A DNA stretch of 64,000 bases from Polydactylus sextarius. Its lineage: Eukaryota; Chordata; Actinopteri; Polynemidae. Of the stretch, positions 1 through 11,830 are shown piece after piece. A model generated the notes under the pieces. That model did not search any database, had not been told where the DNA came from, and saw only the letters and a program-made list of their open reading frames with translations. Location of the stretch: assembly GCA_016801845.1 (NCBI GenBank), contig CM028917.1, positions 1,204,001-1,268,000 of the forward strand, given 5' to 3'. Position numbers and translations under genes: made by a program. Each line of letters begins with the position of its first letter. The first letter of the stretch is position 1.

Positions 1-360
1 TGGTTGTAGCTCTGTCCAGTAGCACATAGAGGCACTTGATAGACACCGGTTGATCCCGCCTCTGAGAACTTCTTGTCTATGGGATCTTTGCCAGATCAAG
101 CTCTGTCTACGAGCTTGGTATGACAGCCAAGCTAGGTTGGTGTATAAACTTGAGCAGTCCTACACCTTATGTTCTAGGTAACCCCTTACTTTTCATTTGG
201 TGTCATTACAAGGACATAATTTTCACAAATGTACACAAAATCCAAACATCAGATTCATATGAAATTTCAAGACCAAATGCTGTGGCGGGATTCAACGTCT
301 GCTAAAAGGGTGAACACGTTTTCCTTTGCCACCATCCCCAGATCAGCTTCTAATGTGTTG
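1..360. other. Unassigned left edge
   Basis: AT-rich sequence with one short open frame (120-305, + strand) that resembles no family I know. I see no splice-site-bounded exon, terminal repeat or RNA gene. It may be the interior of an older repeat whose left end is outside the window. Confidence 0.4.
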
Positions 361-365
361 GAAGT

Positions 366-800
366 AGGGCTGTCAATATTAACGTGTTAATTATTGAGAT
401 TAATATGGCCAAGATTAGTGCAATAAAGTAATTAACGCAGTAACAGCCGTTTGTTTTCTTCCGGTGTACACTGACCTCTGACATAAAAGCTGCAATTATT
501 CACACAAAACTGACACTTGCTTGCACTCAGTCAGAGAAGAACGACAATAGTTGAAGATGGAGAGAGCAATCGTTCACCCTTATTCCATTATTCAAATTGA
601 TTCAGGTAGTGTTTCCCATAAATTGACAACATTGTCTAGTTTGCTCCGCCATAATTTAAAAATTGGGCCGGTGATAATTGTCCTCTGTGCATTATGGCAC
701 TAGGTAGTTGTAATGCTAATGCTAATGTGCTGGAGCACAAGTTAAATGCTGCTCGTAGGTGGCACACGCTCACTACTTCTAATCTATTGACAGTTCTAGT
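366..800. repeat. Probable hAT-derived repeat remnant
   Basis: The segment opens with AGGGCTGTCAAT followed by alternating TTAATTA/GATTAAT blocks. That start is characteristic of a widespread vertebrate hAT non-autonomous family. No matching right terminus or target duplication was found, so the right boundary is a guess. Confidence 0.35.
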
Positions 801-2039
801 TGGAAGATTTATTTTTTGTCCGAGACTAGGCTAACAAACATTTTATTCATTATGTCCTAAAACTTTGCTGTTAATTAGGTGTGAAGTATTTAGATATTAG
901 CTGATGTTCCTTCGTTCAACTATGTGGAACAAATTCAGAAAATTTGGATAATACAGAACCAGTGAAATAAGTCTTGAACAAAGTGATATCTAAGACCTCT
1001 AAGATCTTTGAACTCGTCACCACTGGAGCCTGAGGATGAGGTTGCTGAGGAAACAGCTAATAAGCTTCCCATCATGTCAGATTTGTCTCTTTTAAGACAA
1101 AACCAAATACTAGATGCTGTTTTAAAAGTGATGATGATGATAATTTCTTGTTCTTCATTTAATGTTTGATGGTTAACTAAAGGTGATAGTAGAGGTGCTA
1201 AGTGAAGATTTTCAGATGACGGTATCACCTTCCATTGACCTCTAGATCAACAGGCCTTGAGTGATGGGATGTAAAATCAATAACAGCATCTTGCTAGTGG
1301 AGACTTGTGACATACAATGACATATGACTGTGGCTTTCAAATGAAAGGTCAGAGGTCAGCATCTGCTAACACCACAAGAGAAAAGGAGAGGGCAAAGAGG
1401 ACAAGATGTGGTTAGTTTGGGATGAAAACAAGTTTAATCATCTCCAGTCAGAAAATTGCTTTTCTTCTCATTGCTACAGGTCTTTCAGCAGGATGATCAG
1501 ATATGATATAAAGGTTTCATAAGGTAGAGGGAGTCTTTGGTCACGGTGTCACCAGTGCAGTGTGTCACTCCCACCAAGAAAGCATGAAATGTATTATTGA
1601 TTTGCAACAGTGATGCAGAATGTGAGGAAGACAATAGAAGAGCTGCAGCAGCGAACCCACTCCTGAACTGGTCAAGTGAGGCAAACCAATAACGGCATGT
1701 GATGCAACAGTGAATTATGGTGTGAAAGTGTGTCCTGGATTCGAGCTTCTCTCCACCACCTGCTCTCATGTGGTATTCATGGGATGAGTTACTGTTCAGT
1801 CAGGTTGCCAGTGAATCTGGAGGAAAACTGGGCCTCTGTATCCACTTCTTTCATACTTATCTCTGAGAACAAGGGTGAAAACATCACACCACCTTCTCTG
1901 AAATACAGTAAAGTATAATATTGTTATTATTGAATTTGAAAGTTTTTTTAAATTTTTAATACACATTATTTTTTAACACAGCTGTGTGGAAGAGAAAAAT
2001 CACGATAAAATGTTTTGGGAAAACCCGGTAGTTTGTGAT
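801..2039. other. Unassigned AT-rich intergenic DNA
   Basis: No gene supported. Short open frames on both strands (for example 935-1228 minus, 1497-1769 minus, 1730-1918 plus) have no recognisable domains and overlap in conflicting frames, as expected by chance. Confidence 0.4.
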
Positions 2040-2425
2040 TATTTTTCAACCACCTATCAGGAAAAGTCCAATGGGGTTAATCCATCTGGCATGGAGAGGT
2101 GGTTGACTGATGTCACGTAACAATGGAGCACCCATGGAGGGGTACAACCAGTAGCTAGATAAACCAGATGCTTCATCTGGTCAGGATGTCAAATGGAGGC
2201 CTTCCAGTGGAGGTTTTTTCTGGGTTCATCTAACTGGCAGGAGACCTCAGGGTCGACCCAGAACACACTACAGAGATGATATATTCCATCTAGTGTGAGA
2301 ACACATCAGGATCCTCCAGGAGGAGCTGGACAGTGTCTCTGGGCTGAGCGACACCTGGATTACCTTGTTGACCTGCTGCCAGGTTGACATGCTAATTGGC
2401 TAAAACGAATAGATGAACATGTTAT
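2040..2425 (+). repeat. LINE 3' end (RTE/Rex-type), + orientation
   Basis: About 250 bp near 2170-2425 shows a decayed but recognisable order of blocks found at the 3' end of a very common fish LINE: a GGTCGACCCAGAACAC-like block, then CCTCCAGGAGGAGCTGGA, then TTGTTGACCTGCTGCC, then a degenerate GGCTAAAACGAATAGATGAA tail equivalent to the usual GGATAAGCGGATGGATGG end. The reading frame is destroyed. The same tail occurs reversed at 43700-43810. Clade assignment is from memory of consensus ends. Confidence 0.6.
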
Positions 2426-3752
2426 TTCAGCTTCCAGTGTTTTAAAGAGACATTTCTTGTTTTCTTTGTCCTTACAATAACAAAAGTTCTGGTCCAAGAG
2501 CAATAATATGTAACACTGCCTGTATAACACGGCTTTCAGTCTTACCTGAACTCAGCTGACTGTGTGAAAAAGGTTGATTGCATCATTTTTCCCTGGTGAC
2601 ATATCCTCACTGAGCTGTTTGCATTTCCTGGATCCAGAAACCAGAGCATTCAGAAAATTAAGTAGCTGACTTTTTTTTTTTTTTTTTTTTATCAGCTTCA
2701 GCTCCATGTTGAAATTTTTCTTCAGCTTGTTGTGCGATAGAAAAAAAAATATACCAATACAGGTGAAAGATGAGAGTGAACTTTCAGTAACTCTTGAGAG
2801 GGAACATTGCACTGGAGGTCAATTTATCAGCTGCAGTGAACATAGTCTTCTGTGAGCTGGCAGTATACACAATTTTCTAATATTCTCCGAAAGGTTCAAC
2901 TCAAGTAGTGTTTAACATGAATGAATTAAAGTCAGAACTGTGAGGGGATATAGGTGACAACAAACCACCAAACCCTGTGCTCTGTTTCTGTTTCTCTCTG
3001 TCTAATCATAGGAAGCAGAGTTACAATCTGATGGAGAGAGAGAATTGGACATCCTTGGTCTGAGGATGCTGCAGTGCTGTGCTTGATTTTTTTTTTAATT
3101 TAGCCAAGAAGCTAAATTGAAAATGAAGGTGGCTGCTAAAGAAGCAGAAATAATAATAAGACATGGTCAAAATCAGTTGGAAGCAACAAGAATAGATACA
3201 GAGCGCTACCATTACAGAGAGATGCTTACGTAGCCAGAGTAGAGGCACAACTGTTTGAGGAGCCTGAAGCAACGTGAACAAATTTAGAAATAAAATCACA
3301 GGTCCCTCCCTCACATAACAGTTTTCTACATTCAACAGTTTTCAGGTAAACACCAGAAAACAACATGGCTAGGTTCGGAAAGGATGAACCCACTTACCTG
3401 CACCAAAGTCACCTCAGCCACAGCACAGCCAACACAATCCACCAACCAGGACACCAGTTTAAGTGGTGGACATGAGACTTTGTCAGTTCTGGACTGCATC
3501 GATTTGATGATGAGACTGAAAATGACTGCGCACAGTACACCAGTGCAGCTTGTGCAGTTAAACTCACTGGATCCCAAGAATTAGATTTTGTGACACAGTA
3601 GTTGGGGGAGGACTCACATATACACATGCACAGTGCATACAAGCAGGAGAGCTATGCTGCCAGAAACGCTACAGCTACCTGTGAGCTCTGTCATGTCCCA
3701 ACTGAAAACACAAACAAACTGATTTTTATGCAGTTTTAAGATAAGTTTTTAC
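2426..3752. other. Unassigned intergenic DNA with homopolymer T run
   Basis: Contains a poly(T) run (about 2670-2690) and a second one near 3087-3098. Open frames at 3021-3335, 3332-3577 and 3384-3642 overlap one another on opposite strands and show no domain. No exon can be supported. Confidence 0.4.
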
Positions 3753-5400
3753 TAGGAATGCACCGATTAATAGGCTAGTAACCAGGATATGAATATATGA
3801 ATATGGGTAATAAAATATACAGATTTTATACAGGTCAAATGCACTCATGCAACACATGAACAATATTGCACACTTGTACAGTGGTACACATGCACATAGA
3901 TGTAGAACTTGTGCAGATTAATCTGATTAGAGTTTGGTGAATTTGGAAAGATATTCATTAATACTCACTCCTGGATCCATAACTCACAAGTGAAACGTGA
4001 CCAAAAACACAAACAACACCTATTTCTAACTGTGCTAAGGTATACAATGAGCTACAACCCTATTTTTGTCCAAACTATCCTCTGTCTTGTAGGAGTTACA
4101 TTGGTCCATTAGCAGTTGACTGAGACGAGTGCTCAAGGCCCATCTACAAAGTTCAATACCAAAGAGAGAAAATATGTAATAACTGTTTTTGAGGGTTCTT
4201 GGCAGGGATCCCAATAAGGAGGGCGTTGCAGTAGTCCAGCCTAAAGGAGATAAAGGTGTGGACTAATTTTTCAGCAACTGACAGGGGGAGAGTGGGGCAG
4301 AGTTTGGCAATATTTTTGAAATGATGTAAAGAGGTCTTGCAGAGGTATTTTATATGGGTTTTGGAGTTAAGTTGATGGTCGAGTCTTACGTCAGGGTTGA
4401 TTACTGATGAGGAAATGGGGATGTTGTGGCCAAAGAAAGTGATGCTGGTTATGAGAGATGACTGAATCTGTTGTGGGGTGCCAGCCAGGATTGCCCTGGA
4501 TTTAGAGCTGTTCAGTTGGAGAAAGTTTGTCTCATCCACACCTTTATCTCTTCCAGGCAGTGAGAGTTTGGGGAGTGGAAGATGATGGTGATGGTGAAGC
4601 AGTAGAGGAGTGTGAGTTAGCTTTCAGGTACAATTGTGTGTCGTCGGCATAGCAGTGGAATGAGATTCCATAGCATTTGATGACATGACCAAGAAGCATG
4701 TGTTTGTGATTTTACATTTCCAGTAGAGATTTTTCTGTTCTGTCCATGAGGTATGAATGGAACCAACTGAGTGCTGTGTGAGTAAGTCCAGTGGTGTGAT
4801 ATAGCTGTTAAGGAGCATACTATGGTCAACAGTTTCAAATGCTGCAGAAGGAGAATGAGGAGAGAGGGAGAGCCGGCGTCAGCTGCCATCAGCAGGTCAT
4901 TTGTAACTCTAACAAGGGCCGTTTCAGTACTGTGGCAGGACGGAAGCCGTACTGAAATTTTCAAAGAGATGGTTATATATGAGGTGATCCTGGAGGTGAG
5001 CAGCAACTACTTTTTACTTTGGAGAGAAATGGAAGATCGGAAATAGATCTGTAAATGGCAAGAAGATCTGGATCAAAAGTGGGCTTCTTGAGAGGTGGTC
5101 TGATTATAGCAGGTTTAAGAGCAGATGGGACGTGGTCAGCCTGGAGGGAGAGGTTTATTACAGTGGTGATCAAGGGACATATTGCAGAAATGTTTGCTTT
5201 CAACAAAACATTTTTGTAGTTTGTTTTCCAGTCTTTCTCTGAGATGTTCAAGTATTCCATTATTTAAAATCTGCTTATATTTCTATGTTCAAATGTTAAT
5301 AAGAAAATAAGTGTTTGTCTGTGTCTGTACTACTGTGTAAAGTAGTAGTAGAAACTAAAATCAGATTTGTCTCAGAAGATTGCAATCAGTGCATCTCTAA
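3753..5400. mobile_element. Non-autonomous DNA transposon with TAGGRATGCACCGA-type ends, split by an L2 fragment
   Basis: The left end reads TAGGAATGCACCGATTAAT. The right end, reverse-complemented, reads TTAGAGATGCACTGATTGCA. These match a terminal inverted repeat of the hAT-like family often seen in vertebrates as TAGGGATGCACCGA. The interior at 3960-4110 and the terminal 130 bp are shared with a second copy at 54740-55524. A reverse-strand L2 fragment occupies roughly 4125-5266 and is inserted between these halves. No clear 8-bp target duplication was seen. Confidence 0.6.
4125..5266 (-). mobile_element. L2/Maui-type LINE fragment (reverse transcriptase), reverse strand
   Basis: Reverse-strand frames give typical L2-clade reverse transcriptase blocks in order. 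5260-5000 has the region with ISAICPLITTVINLSLQ and VPSALKPAIIRPPLKK. 5006-4860 has HSTETALVRVTNDLLMAADAG. The catalytic YADD box is still readable at codons 4651-4640, followed by TQLYL. 4539-4153 has the C-terminal region with FLQLNSSKSRAILAGTPQQ and FRLDYCNALLIGIPAKN. The blocks lie in different frames, so the copy is dead. It lacks the endonuclease domain (5' truncated). A close relative lies at 27480-28920, also reversed. Confidence 0.85.
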
Positions 5401-5984
5401 TCCATCTCATTAGCATACACTTTTTGATTTAGGTCTTTTTAACAATCTATTGTAACTGGACGCCTGAAGCTCCCAGTCTGGTTTGTACTGCGAGGGAGCT
5501 TATTAAAAAAGGTAACAGCCCCTCTGATCACAACACATAAAAACCCCTTCAGTTGAATGGCACGGCAAAATATTTCTCCACCATAATTAAACGTCGACCT
5601 GGAGCTTCATTCTAAGCTCCGCATTGTGTTTTTGCATTATTCAAAACAGACAAATGAATCATTGTCAAATATTAATATTCAATAAAAGAAAAGAGGATTT
5701 TTTTTTTCTACTTGGTGAAACATGATGTAATAACGGGTTTTATTAAACCTGATGAAGCAAGAAAAATAATATGAGATTCATGTATCTGTTTTGAAAAGGA
5801 GACAGAGACTTGATTGTTTTTTTTTTTACCAGTAAATCTGGAAATGTATAATCTGAATTCGGTGTTTTGTTCAGAAAGCCTCAGATAAGCAGCTTACTGA
5901 TTGGTTATACAAGTCATTCACTTTCTATATTCTTGCAGTATTGTGTTCCTGCAGAGTGATGTAAATCTAAACACCGTTAATCTA
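5401..5984. other. Unassigned intergenic DNA
   Basis: AT-rich, with T runs near 5699-5708 and 5817-5828. No coding, RNA or repeat-end signature was seen. Confidence 0.4.
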
Positions 5985-6293
5985 TTCCTCAGCAGGGACG
6001 TTGGAAGTAGGGATGCTGAGGGTGCTGCAGCACCCCCTGGTGTAGGACTATTGCTGCCACACTAATGTAATAAATTAATCTTTTATTATTATTATTTTAG
6101 TTTTCCAAAATAAAAACCTTAATTTTCTAATGGCATCTTTTTAACAACATATTTTTTGCCCACCTGTATTAAAACTAAAGCGCTTATTTTCCCCCCCCTT
6201 TGTCGCGCGACATTTAGCGTGATGTCATCTATATCCAGTGACGTCACACAGCACCCCCAACTTTGAATGACTTCCAACATTCCTGTTCCTCAG
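5985..6293. mobile_element. hAT MITE with perfect 8-bp target site duplication
   Basis: The 293-bp element (5993-6285) starts CAGGGACGTTGGAAG and ends CTTCCAACATTCCTG. The 15-bp terminal inverted repeats differ at two positions. It is flanked on both sides by the identical octamer TTCCTCAG (5985-5992 and 6286-6293), the 8-bp duplication expected of hAT transposition. Sub-terminal GCAGCACCCCC and its partner CAGCACCCCC are also typical of this family. There is no coding capacity. Confidence 0.92.
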
Positions 6294-7410
6294 TATTTCA
6301 AAAGCATTTACTAAGAGTTGATATTTGTTAAAAGGTTCTGACACATTTTATCATTTTCAGTTTAGCTTGCATTCCTCTATAAACACAAACCTCTCCCTGC
6401 TGCTGCCTCAGCGTCTTGTAGCTGATGAGCCGTCAATGGATTTGCAGAGAGTCAGTGTTGTGTCGCTGACAGATGATTGACTATGTCTTGTTGGAAACAG
6501 TTTGAATTCTGGTCTTTCTCAGATTCAGTTTTTTTCTCTCTGTTGTTTTCTAGTGATGGAGCAGACGTTCAGGCCAATTCGCTCAGTCTCTCTGAATCTT
6601 TTCTTGCTTCCTCTTCCTCACTCACTCAAACAAATTGAAGCAGGAAAGCTGAGGCATAGTAATCCCCCCTCCATCTCCCTGTCATGGCTTCTAATCCAGG
6701 TCCCAGATGCCACAGGCTCCTCAGCCAACTCTGTGTGTGTGTGGGGTGTGTGTGTGTGTGTGCTAGCTTGCTGCAGTTCGCACACATTCATGTGCACACA
6801 CACAGGGATTGTGTTTGGAAACAAAGCAGGAAACAGCTGGATCGAGGACTGTCCTGTTAATGTGTTTAGAGGCGCTGCTGACTTTTGGATGCGAGTCACA
6901 GACAGCAGAAGGTGTTGCAGCAGATCAGAGCAGCTAATTGCTGATATAGTTTCATGTTAAACCGGTAAACGAGCTGGCTCACCATCAGCAGAGATGAAAC
7001 AAGTGGCGGGAGACACCGACTGATGCAGCAGCAGAAGAAAACATAGTGGTGCACAGCAGTGGCAGCTATAGTTTCATAAACAGTGCTGTGCATTCAGATT
7101 CTTTGGAAAATCACGTTGGACAAACAGAGTGAAAGAGACTTAGTCATAAAGTTAAACACATTCTAAGATGCTTTCAGTTTTAATATAATGTCTATCCAAT
7201 TTAATGTAAATTAAACAGTGCATATTTCACCATTTATTGTGTGAAATGTTAGTTGGACTTCCCTTGTTTTCTCATAGCAATCACACCTGGTACACAGTTT
7301 AACATCACAGTACAACATCCTCATCATGGACAGAGCAGGAAACATGAACTCAGATCTGTGAAACATGTGGGAGGGACACTAATGTCCCTTCTCACACTGT
7401 ATCCTTCACA
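6294..7410. other. Unassigned intergenic DNA with short TG tract
   Basis: Contains an impure TG tract (about 6729-6764). The open frame 6502-6960 runs through that tract and has no recognisable domain, so I do not annotate it as a gene. Nothing else was supported. Confidence 0.4.
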
Positions 7411-7768
7411 CACTGAAAAAAATAAATGCAACTCTTGTTTTTGCTACCATTTTTCATTAGATGAACTCAAAGGTGTAAAACATTTTCTGTGCACATGAAA
7501 GGCCTGTTTCTCTCAAATATTGCTCACAAATCTGTCTAATTCTGTGGTAGTGAGCACTTCCCCTTTGCCGAATTAATCCATCCACCTCACAGATGTGGCA
7601 GATCAAGATGCTGATTAGACAGGATGATTATTGTACAGGTGTGTCTTAGACTGGCCACAATAAAAGGCCACTCTAAAAATGCGCAGTACACAGAAAATGT
7701 TTTAGACCTTTGAGTTTAGCTCATGAAAAAATGGAGCAAAAGTGTTGTGTTTATATCTTTGTTCAGTG
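7411..7768. mobile_element. Tc1/mariner-type MITE with long terminal inverted repeats
   Basis: The left end (CACTGAAAAAAATAAATGCA, then TTTTTGCTACCATTTTTCAT) and the right end, reverse-complemented (CACTGAACAAAGATATAAAC, then TTTTGCTCCATTTTTTCATG), pair over about 80-85 bp with scattered mismatches. The interior includes TGGCAGATCAAGATGCTGAT and GGCCACAATAAAAGGCCACT, a consensus common in fish Tc1-like elements. The right flank is TA. The left flank is CA, consistent with a TA duplication with one mutation. It is about 358 bp and non-coding. Confidence 0.9.
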
Positions 7769-7769
7769 T

Positions 7770-10560
7770 AAATACTAATCAGTAGAGAAATGATGGCATG
7801 AATGAGTCTGTGTGCTGTCATGATTTTCACTTCATTTTGTTACAAAATCTTACCAAATGTAAATGATCTTTGTTGTGGTCTAACTTTATGTTTGATTATT
7901 TAAATGATTGGTTTGTTCTGCCAGTTTTTTTTTTAAGGTGCACTTCTGTTCTATGAAGAACCTTTGGTGGCATTCTTCCACGCTTTCCTGCCATCATGTC
8001 ACCATTTCCCAGTCAGTCCTCCTCACTGTTAAAAAAGCTGGAAACACAGAATACGAGAAGATGCCCTTCACAGAAGAAATGCCAGATGACAGAGGTGAAG
8101 CCTGGAAATGTTAGCCCCCCACAAAATGTCCCTCAAACCAAACCATATGTTGTGTGTTTCTGATCAGGATGATCGGCCCTCGACGGCTGCGATGACATTT
8201 ACAGCAGCCGTGGTGACAGTGGGTCACAGGCTGTCTCTAAACAGGACAATGTGTCTGTCGCAGGAAACCTGAAGGACAAAGCAGCTTCTGGACATAGTGA
8301 TGAGCCAAACTGTCAGTTGGTCTGATCAGGCGGCAGTTGGATTACAGGTCAACAAGCTTTGATAAACAAGTGGGCGGAAAGATTCTTTTGCTAGTTTGAT
8401 TCTTTAATCTCTGTCTTCACGCATCAACTCTAACTAACAATGTCTGAACTGTGGTCCTGATAAACAGCTTTGTGCCATGATTGCTCCATCATAACCTCTC
8501 CCACTCTCACCTGTCTGCACTCACCTGTGATGTAGCTGAGGAGAATCACACTTCAAACACCTTTATTAATGGAGAAAATTAAGTTTTTTTTAAGTTTTTT
8601 TTTGTATTCCTGATATGAGATCTTTATGTGGTTATCGTCTAGTCTTAACAGAGCACTTCAGGTAATTGGAGTCAACATACACGAATGGGTTGAAGGCAGA
8701 GGAAACAATTCAAGTATATTCTCTATATATTACGTATGTTTTATATATATTCATATATCAAGATTACATTTCCCATGCAGGACATCATACCATTGGATCC
8801 AAGTATAGGTATTTTATCCTGTTAGTCAACTTATCGAACATCATCAGTATATTATTTTTATAAAGTGGTCAAAGCAGAGACACTAAAATGTTCTCCACGT
8901 GAGATGGAAACGCAGTCTAATGAGCATATTGCCCCGAAGTATGACCACATTTGCTTAAAAGAAATGACAATTAACAGCCTCTGAGTTGGTACAAGGATAA
9001 TGTGTGGACACTAGTGTTTCAGTGATTGAGCAGACAGTGTGACAGACTGAAGTCAAACATGATGCCCCAAACCTGCCAGATTCACCTTTGCCAAAGAACA
9101 TTTTAAAAAATGAGCACTATGAATGTTGGCAGCATGTTCTCTGGTCGCAGGAAATCAGAATAAATGTGTTTGGATCAGACGGAGTTCAGTGTGTTTGGTT
9201 TGGACCTGACCAGGACCACCAGCAGTGACTGCACCGCACTGACTGTGAAACGTGAGTGTGTGTGTGCGTGTGCAAGACTGTCTTTCACTGCTGTACACAG
9301 GTCATTTGGATGTTTTTAATGGTGCAGAATTTCGTTTTTCAATCTTAATAAATTTCAGGCGTGACAATGAGCGTGACGCGTCAGCTGTCAGCACACACTC
9401 GTGATCTGATTCACAAGGTCGGACAGTAATTGACCTGCCAGGGATTCACTGTGCTTGATTTAAAGCAGTTCTGATGTACAGCACACATTCCTCTGCTGGG
9501 ACATAGAAGAGACAGTGACTAACCCAGCTGCTGCAGATGTGAATCGAGCAGTGTGTGGTTTGGTTTGAAGGATGAGCACAGCTGCATGTCATCCTCATCA
9601 GCTCCTGCTGAGAACTTAGTTGTGGAGGATCCTCATCAGTAGTTTATTTAAGATAAAGGCCAAACAGTGAGTAGCTCTTTACCTGCATCTGCTACAGCTC
9701 CTAGTTATATTGTGTATATTGTAGTATATTGTGGGCTAAATATTGTTGTTGTGCAGGTTTCAGTCTCACTGCAGCCATGTCATTTGCAAACTGATACAGC
9801 AGTGTGTGGGTGTAAACAGCACCACAGTAAACTCCTACAATACGTAGTGTTGTTACCGGTATTTAACTGCTTCAGAACAATCACTTCTGTTTGTGCACCA
9901 GTCTCTGCCTGAGGACTCTGAGTTCCCTCAGAGTTGTCCCCAGCATATGGTTATGGTCAGTTTGGCAGAGGAGAACCACATTGATCTGACAAGTTGAGTC
10001 TGATATGTTGTCATTCAGCTATGTCTTAGTTAAGACTAATGCACAGTATTTTCCTGTTGCTGCTCAGTCGGAGACAACAAAAAAAGATGGAGAGGCTGTT
10101 TAATGTTTGAGCTGCTTTTTTTTTTTAACCTATTAAGACCAGCTGCAGCATATACACATTTCTCCCTCTAAGAAAGGCTTCGATAATGCTGTCCATACAC
10201 CTCTAGAAGACTACAGTCTCATACCCTCTCATATCTAAAGACAAATCAGTAGTGGCATAGTCACAGTCTGGTTCCAGACAAGATTTTGTTAAGACTGTGG
10301 TCATTAATCACAAGACTACAACTAGAGTCTTTAGCACTGCTTCTGCAGCCAGATGATGATGATGATCATGATCGTGTGTCATTATCAAAATACCTGTAAC
10401 CCCATTAAGATTGGTTGTTGACAAAGTCACGTGTGAAAGACTCGAGAAAGACTTGAGTCGTAAGGCCAAAACTAAAGAAAGACTAACTGCAACTGTTCTG
10501 ATTACCACCTCACACTAAATGACTGAAATGATGAGAGTGCGCCACGACTCCAGCAAGACT
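7770..10560. other. Unassigned intergenic DNA
   Basis: No gene supported. Short frames (7908-8114, 8626-8863, 9667-9912) lack domains and splice context. A short GT tract lies near 9256-9270. No transposon ends were recognised. Confidence 0.4.
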
Positions 10561-10565
10561 CTGCT

Positions 10566-10660
10566 ACCTTTTAATTCCATTCAAATCACTTTATTTGCCC
10601 CTGAGTAGCCATTTAAAAGGCCCCAAAAGGGACACACATAAAGCAAAACAAAAAACCCAC
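10566..10660. repeat. Short interspersed-repeat fragment (ATTCAA..CTTTATTTG type)
   Basis: ATTCCATTCAAATCACTTTATTTGCCCC resembles the ATTCAATTCAACTTTATTTGTCCC block common in fish genomes, usually the reversed 3' end of a LINE. It is short and degraded. Confidence 0.4.
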
Positions 10661-11715
10661 TAAAAAAGAAGAATGCATGTCTTCATGCCATGCTTCCTAC
10701 GGCTCTCAAGATTTGTCAGTAGTAGTAAAGTGCAGCTCTTTAGAGCCACATGCCACCTCTTTTATGTTATGTCATCGTTTTCAACACATGACTGACTAAA
10801 TGCATCAAGATTTAGTGAAATACACAGGAAGTTGAAATGTATTGTGAAAAGTGTGGTTTGTTTTGGTTTTAGCCATAGCTGCATTGCTAAATTTACAGTG
10901 CTGATTTTGGTGTTCAAAAAAGTGAGTTTATACTGAAGTAGAGTGTAGCAGGAAACAATGAAAATGATTTAAAATATTCGGCCCTGCTGGGCAAGACACT
11001 GGCCAAGAAACATGTTGGAGGAGGAGAAGGCTTTTACAGAGTTCATTGACATTTGTCCAATAGACTATATTTTACAATGAAAACCAAAGGTGTGAACTCT
11101 AAAGGCTTTTTATTGCATATCGCAATCTGCTGCACAATGCTGAGGTTTTAGATTTTTAACAGGCTTCTCAAGTTTTAATGATTAGACTATTGAGACCATT
11201 TCCTGTATTTTTTTTTTTTTTTACATGTAATAATTACTTATTGTGTATGAATAAATGATAGAATTTACAGCTACCGTAGTCAGGAGTAATACGTACTGTT
11301 CTTCAGCATAATATTATGGTGTGTGTATAAAGACTTATTTGACTGTTTCGCTTAATGTGCCTTATAGTCTGAAAATACGGTACATTTTTTGTGCCAGATG
11401 CACAACAACAACCCATGCTCCTTGTCTGGAATGTTCCACAGTATATGGCATAAAAAAATTGGGAGCATTTTTTTGAACATATACAACATGGAAAGAAGCT
11501 ACTTGTAATGGTTCTTTTAACCATGAATGAATCCAGGTTGAAATACTCCAGTAAATGAGCTTCTTTAAATCTGGACATTTGAGTCCAGAATTTGAATCTG
11601 ACATCTAGAGTATATGGCATGAAATAATAAAAAGCAGGTGGCAGACCCTCTACTAGAAAAAGTTACATAGTGCACCATTAAGACTTTGCTCACTTATTGT
11701 GACTTAATTACCAAT
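10661..11715. other. Unassigned intergenic DNA
   Basis: AT-rich with a T run at about 11209-11222. The reverse frames 11303-11620 and 11362-11604 overlap each other and show no domain. No supported feature. Confidence 0.4.
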
Positions 11716-11830
11716 ATAGCTGCGAGCAGCAATGACGGAGTCAAGCAGTAAAATAAGATAATTTAGCAAATATGCAAAATATTTGCTAAAGGGCCATTAA
11801 TGGGATAATCCGCAATATCAGCAAACAGGC
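11716..11830 (+). repeat. Interspersed repeat, copy 1 (ATAGCTGCGAGCAGCAATGA type)
   Basis: The segment starting ATAGCTGCGAGCAGCAATGA shares an approximately 95-bp block with 14104-14200, including AGTAAAATAAGATAATTTAG and GGGACATTAATGGGAT-like sequence. I recognise the type as a high-copy fish repeat but cannot name the family. Two copies sit directly upstream of the two RPA-like gene copies. Confidence 0.65.
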
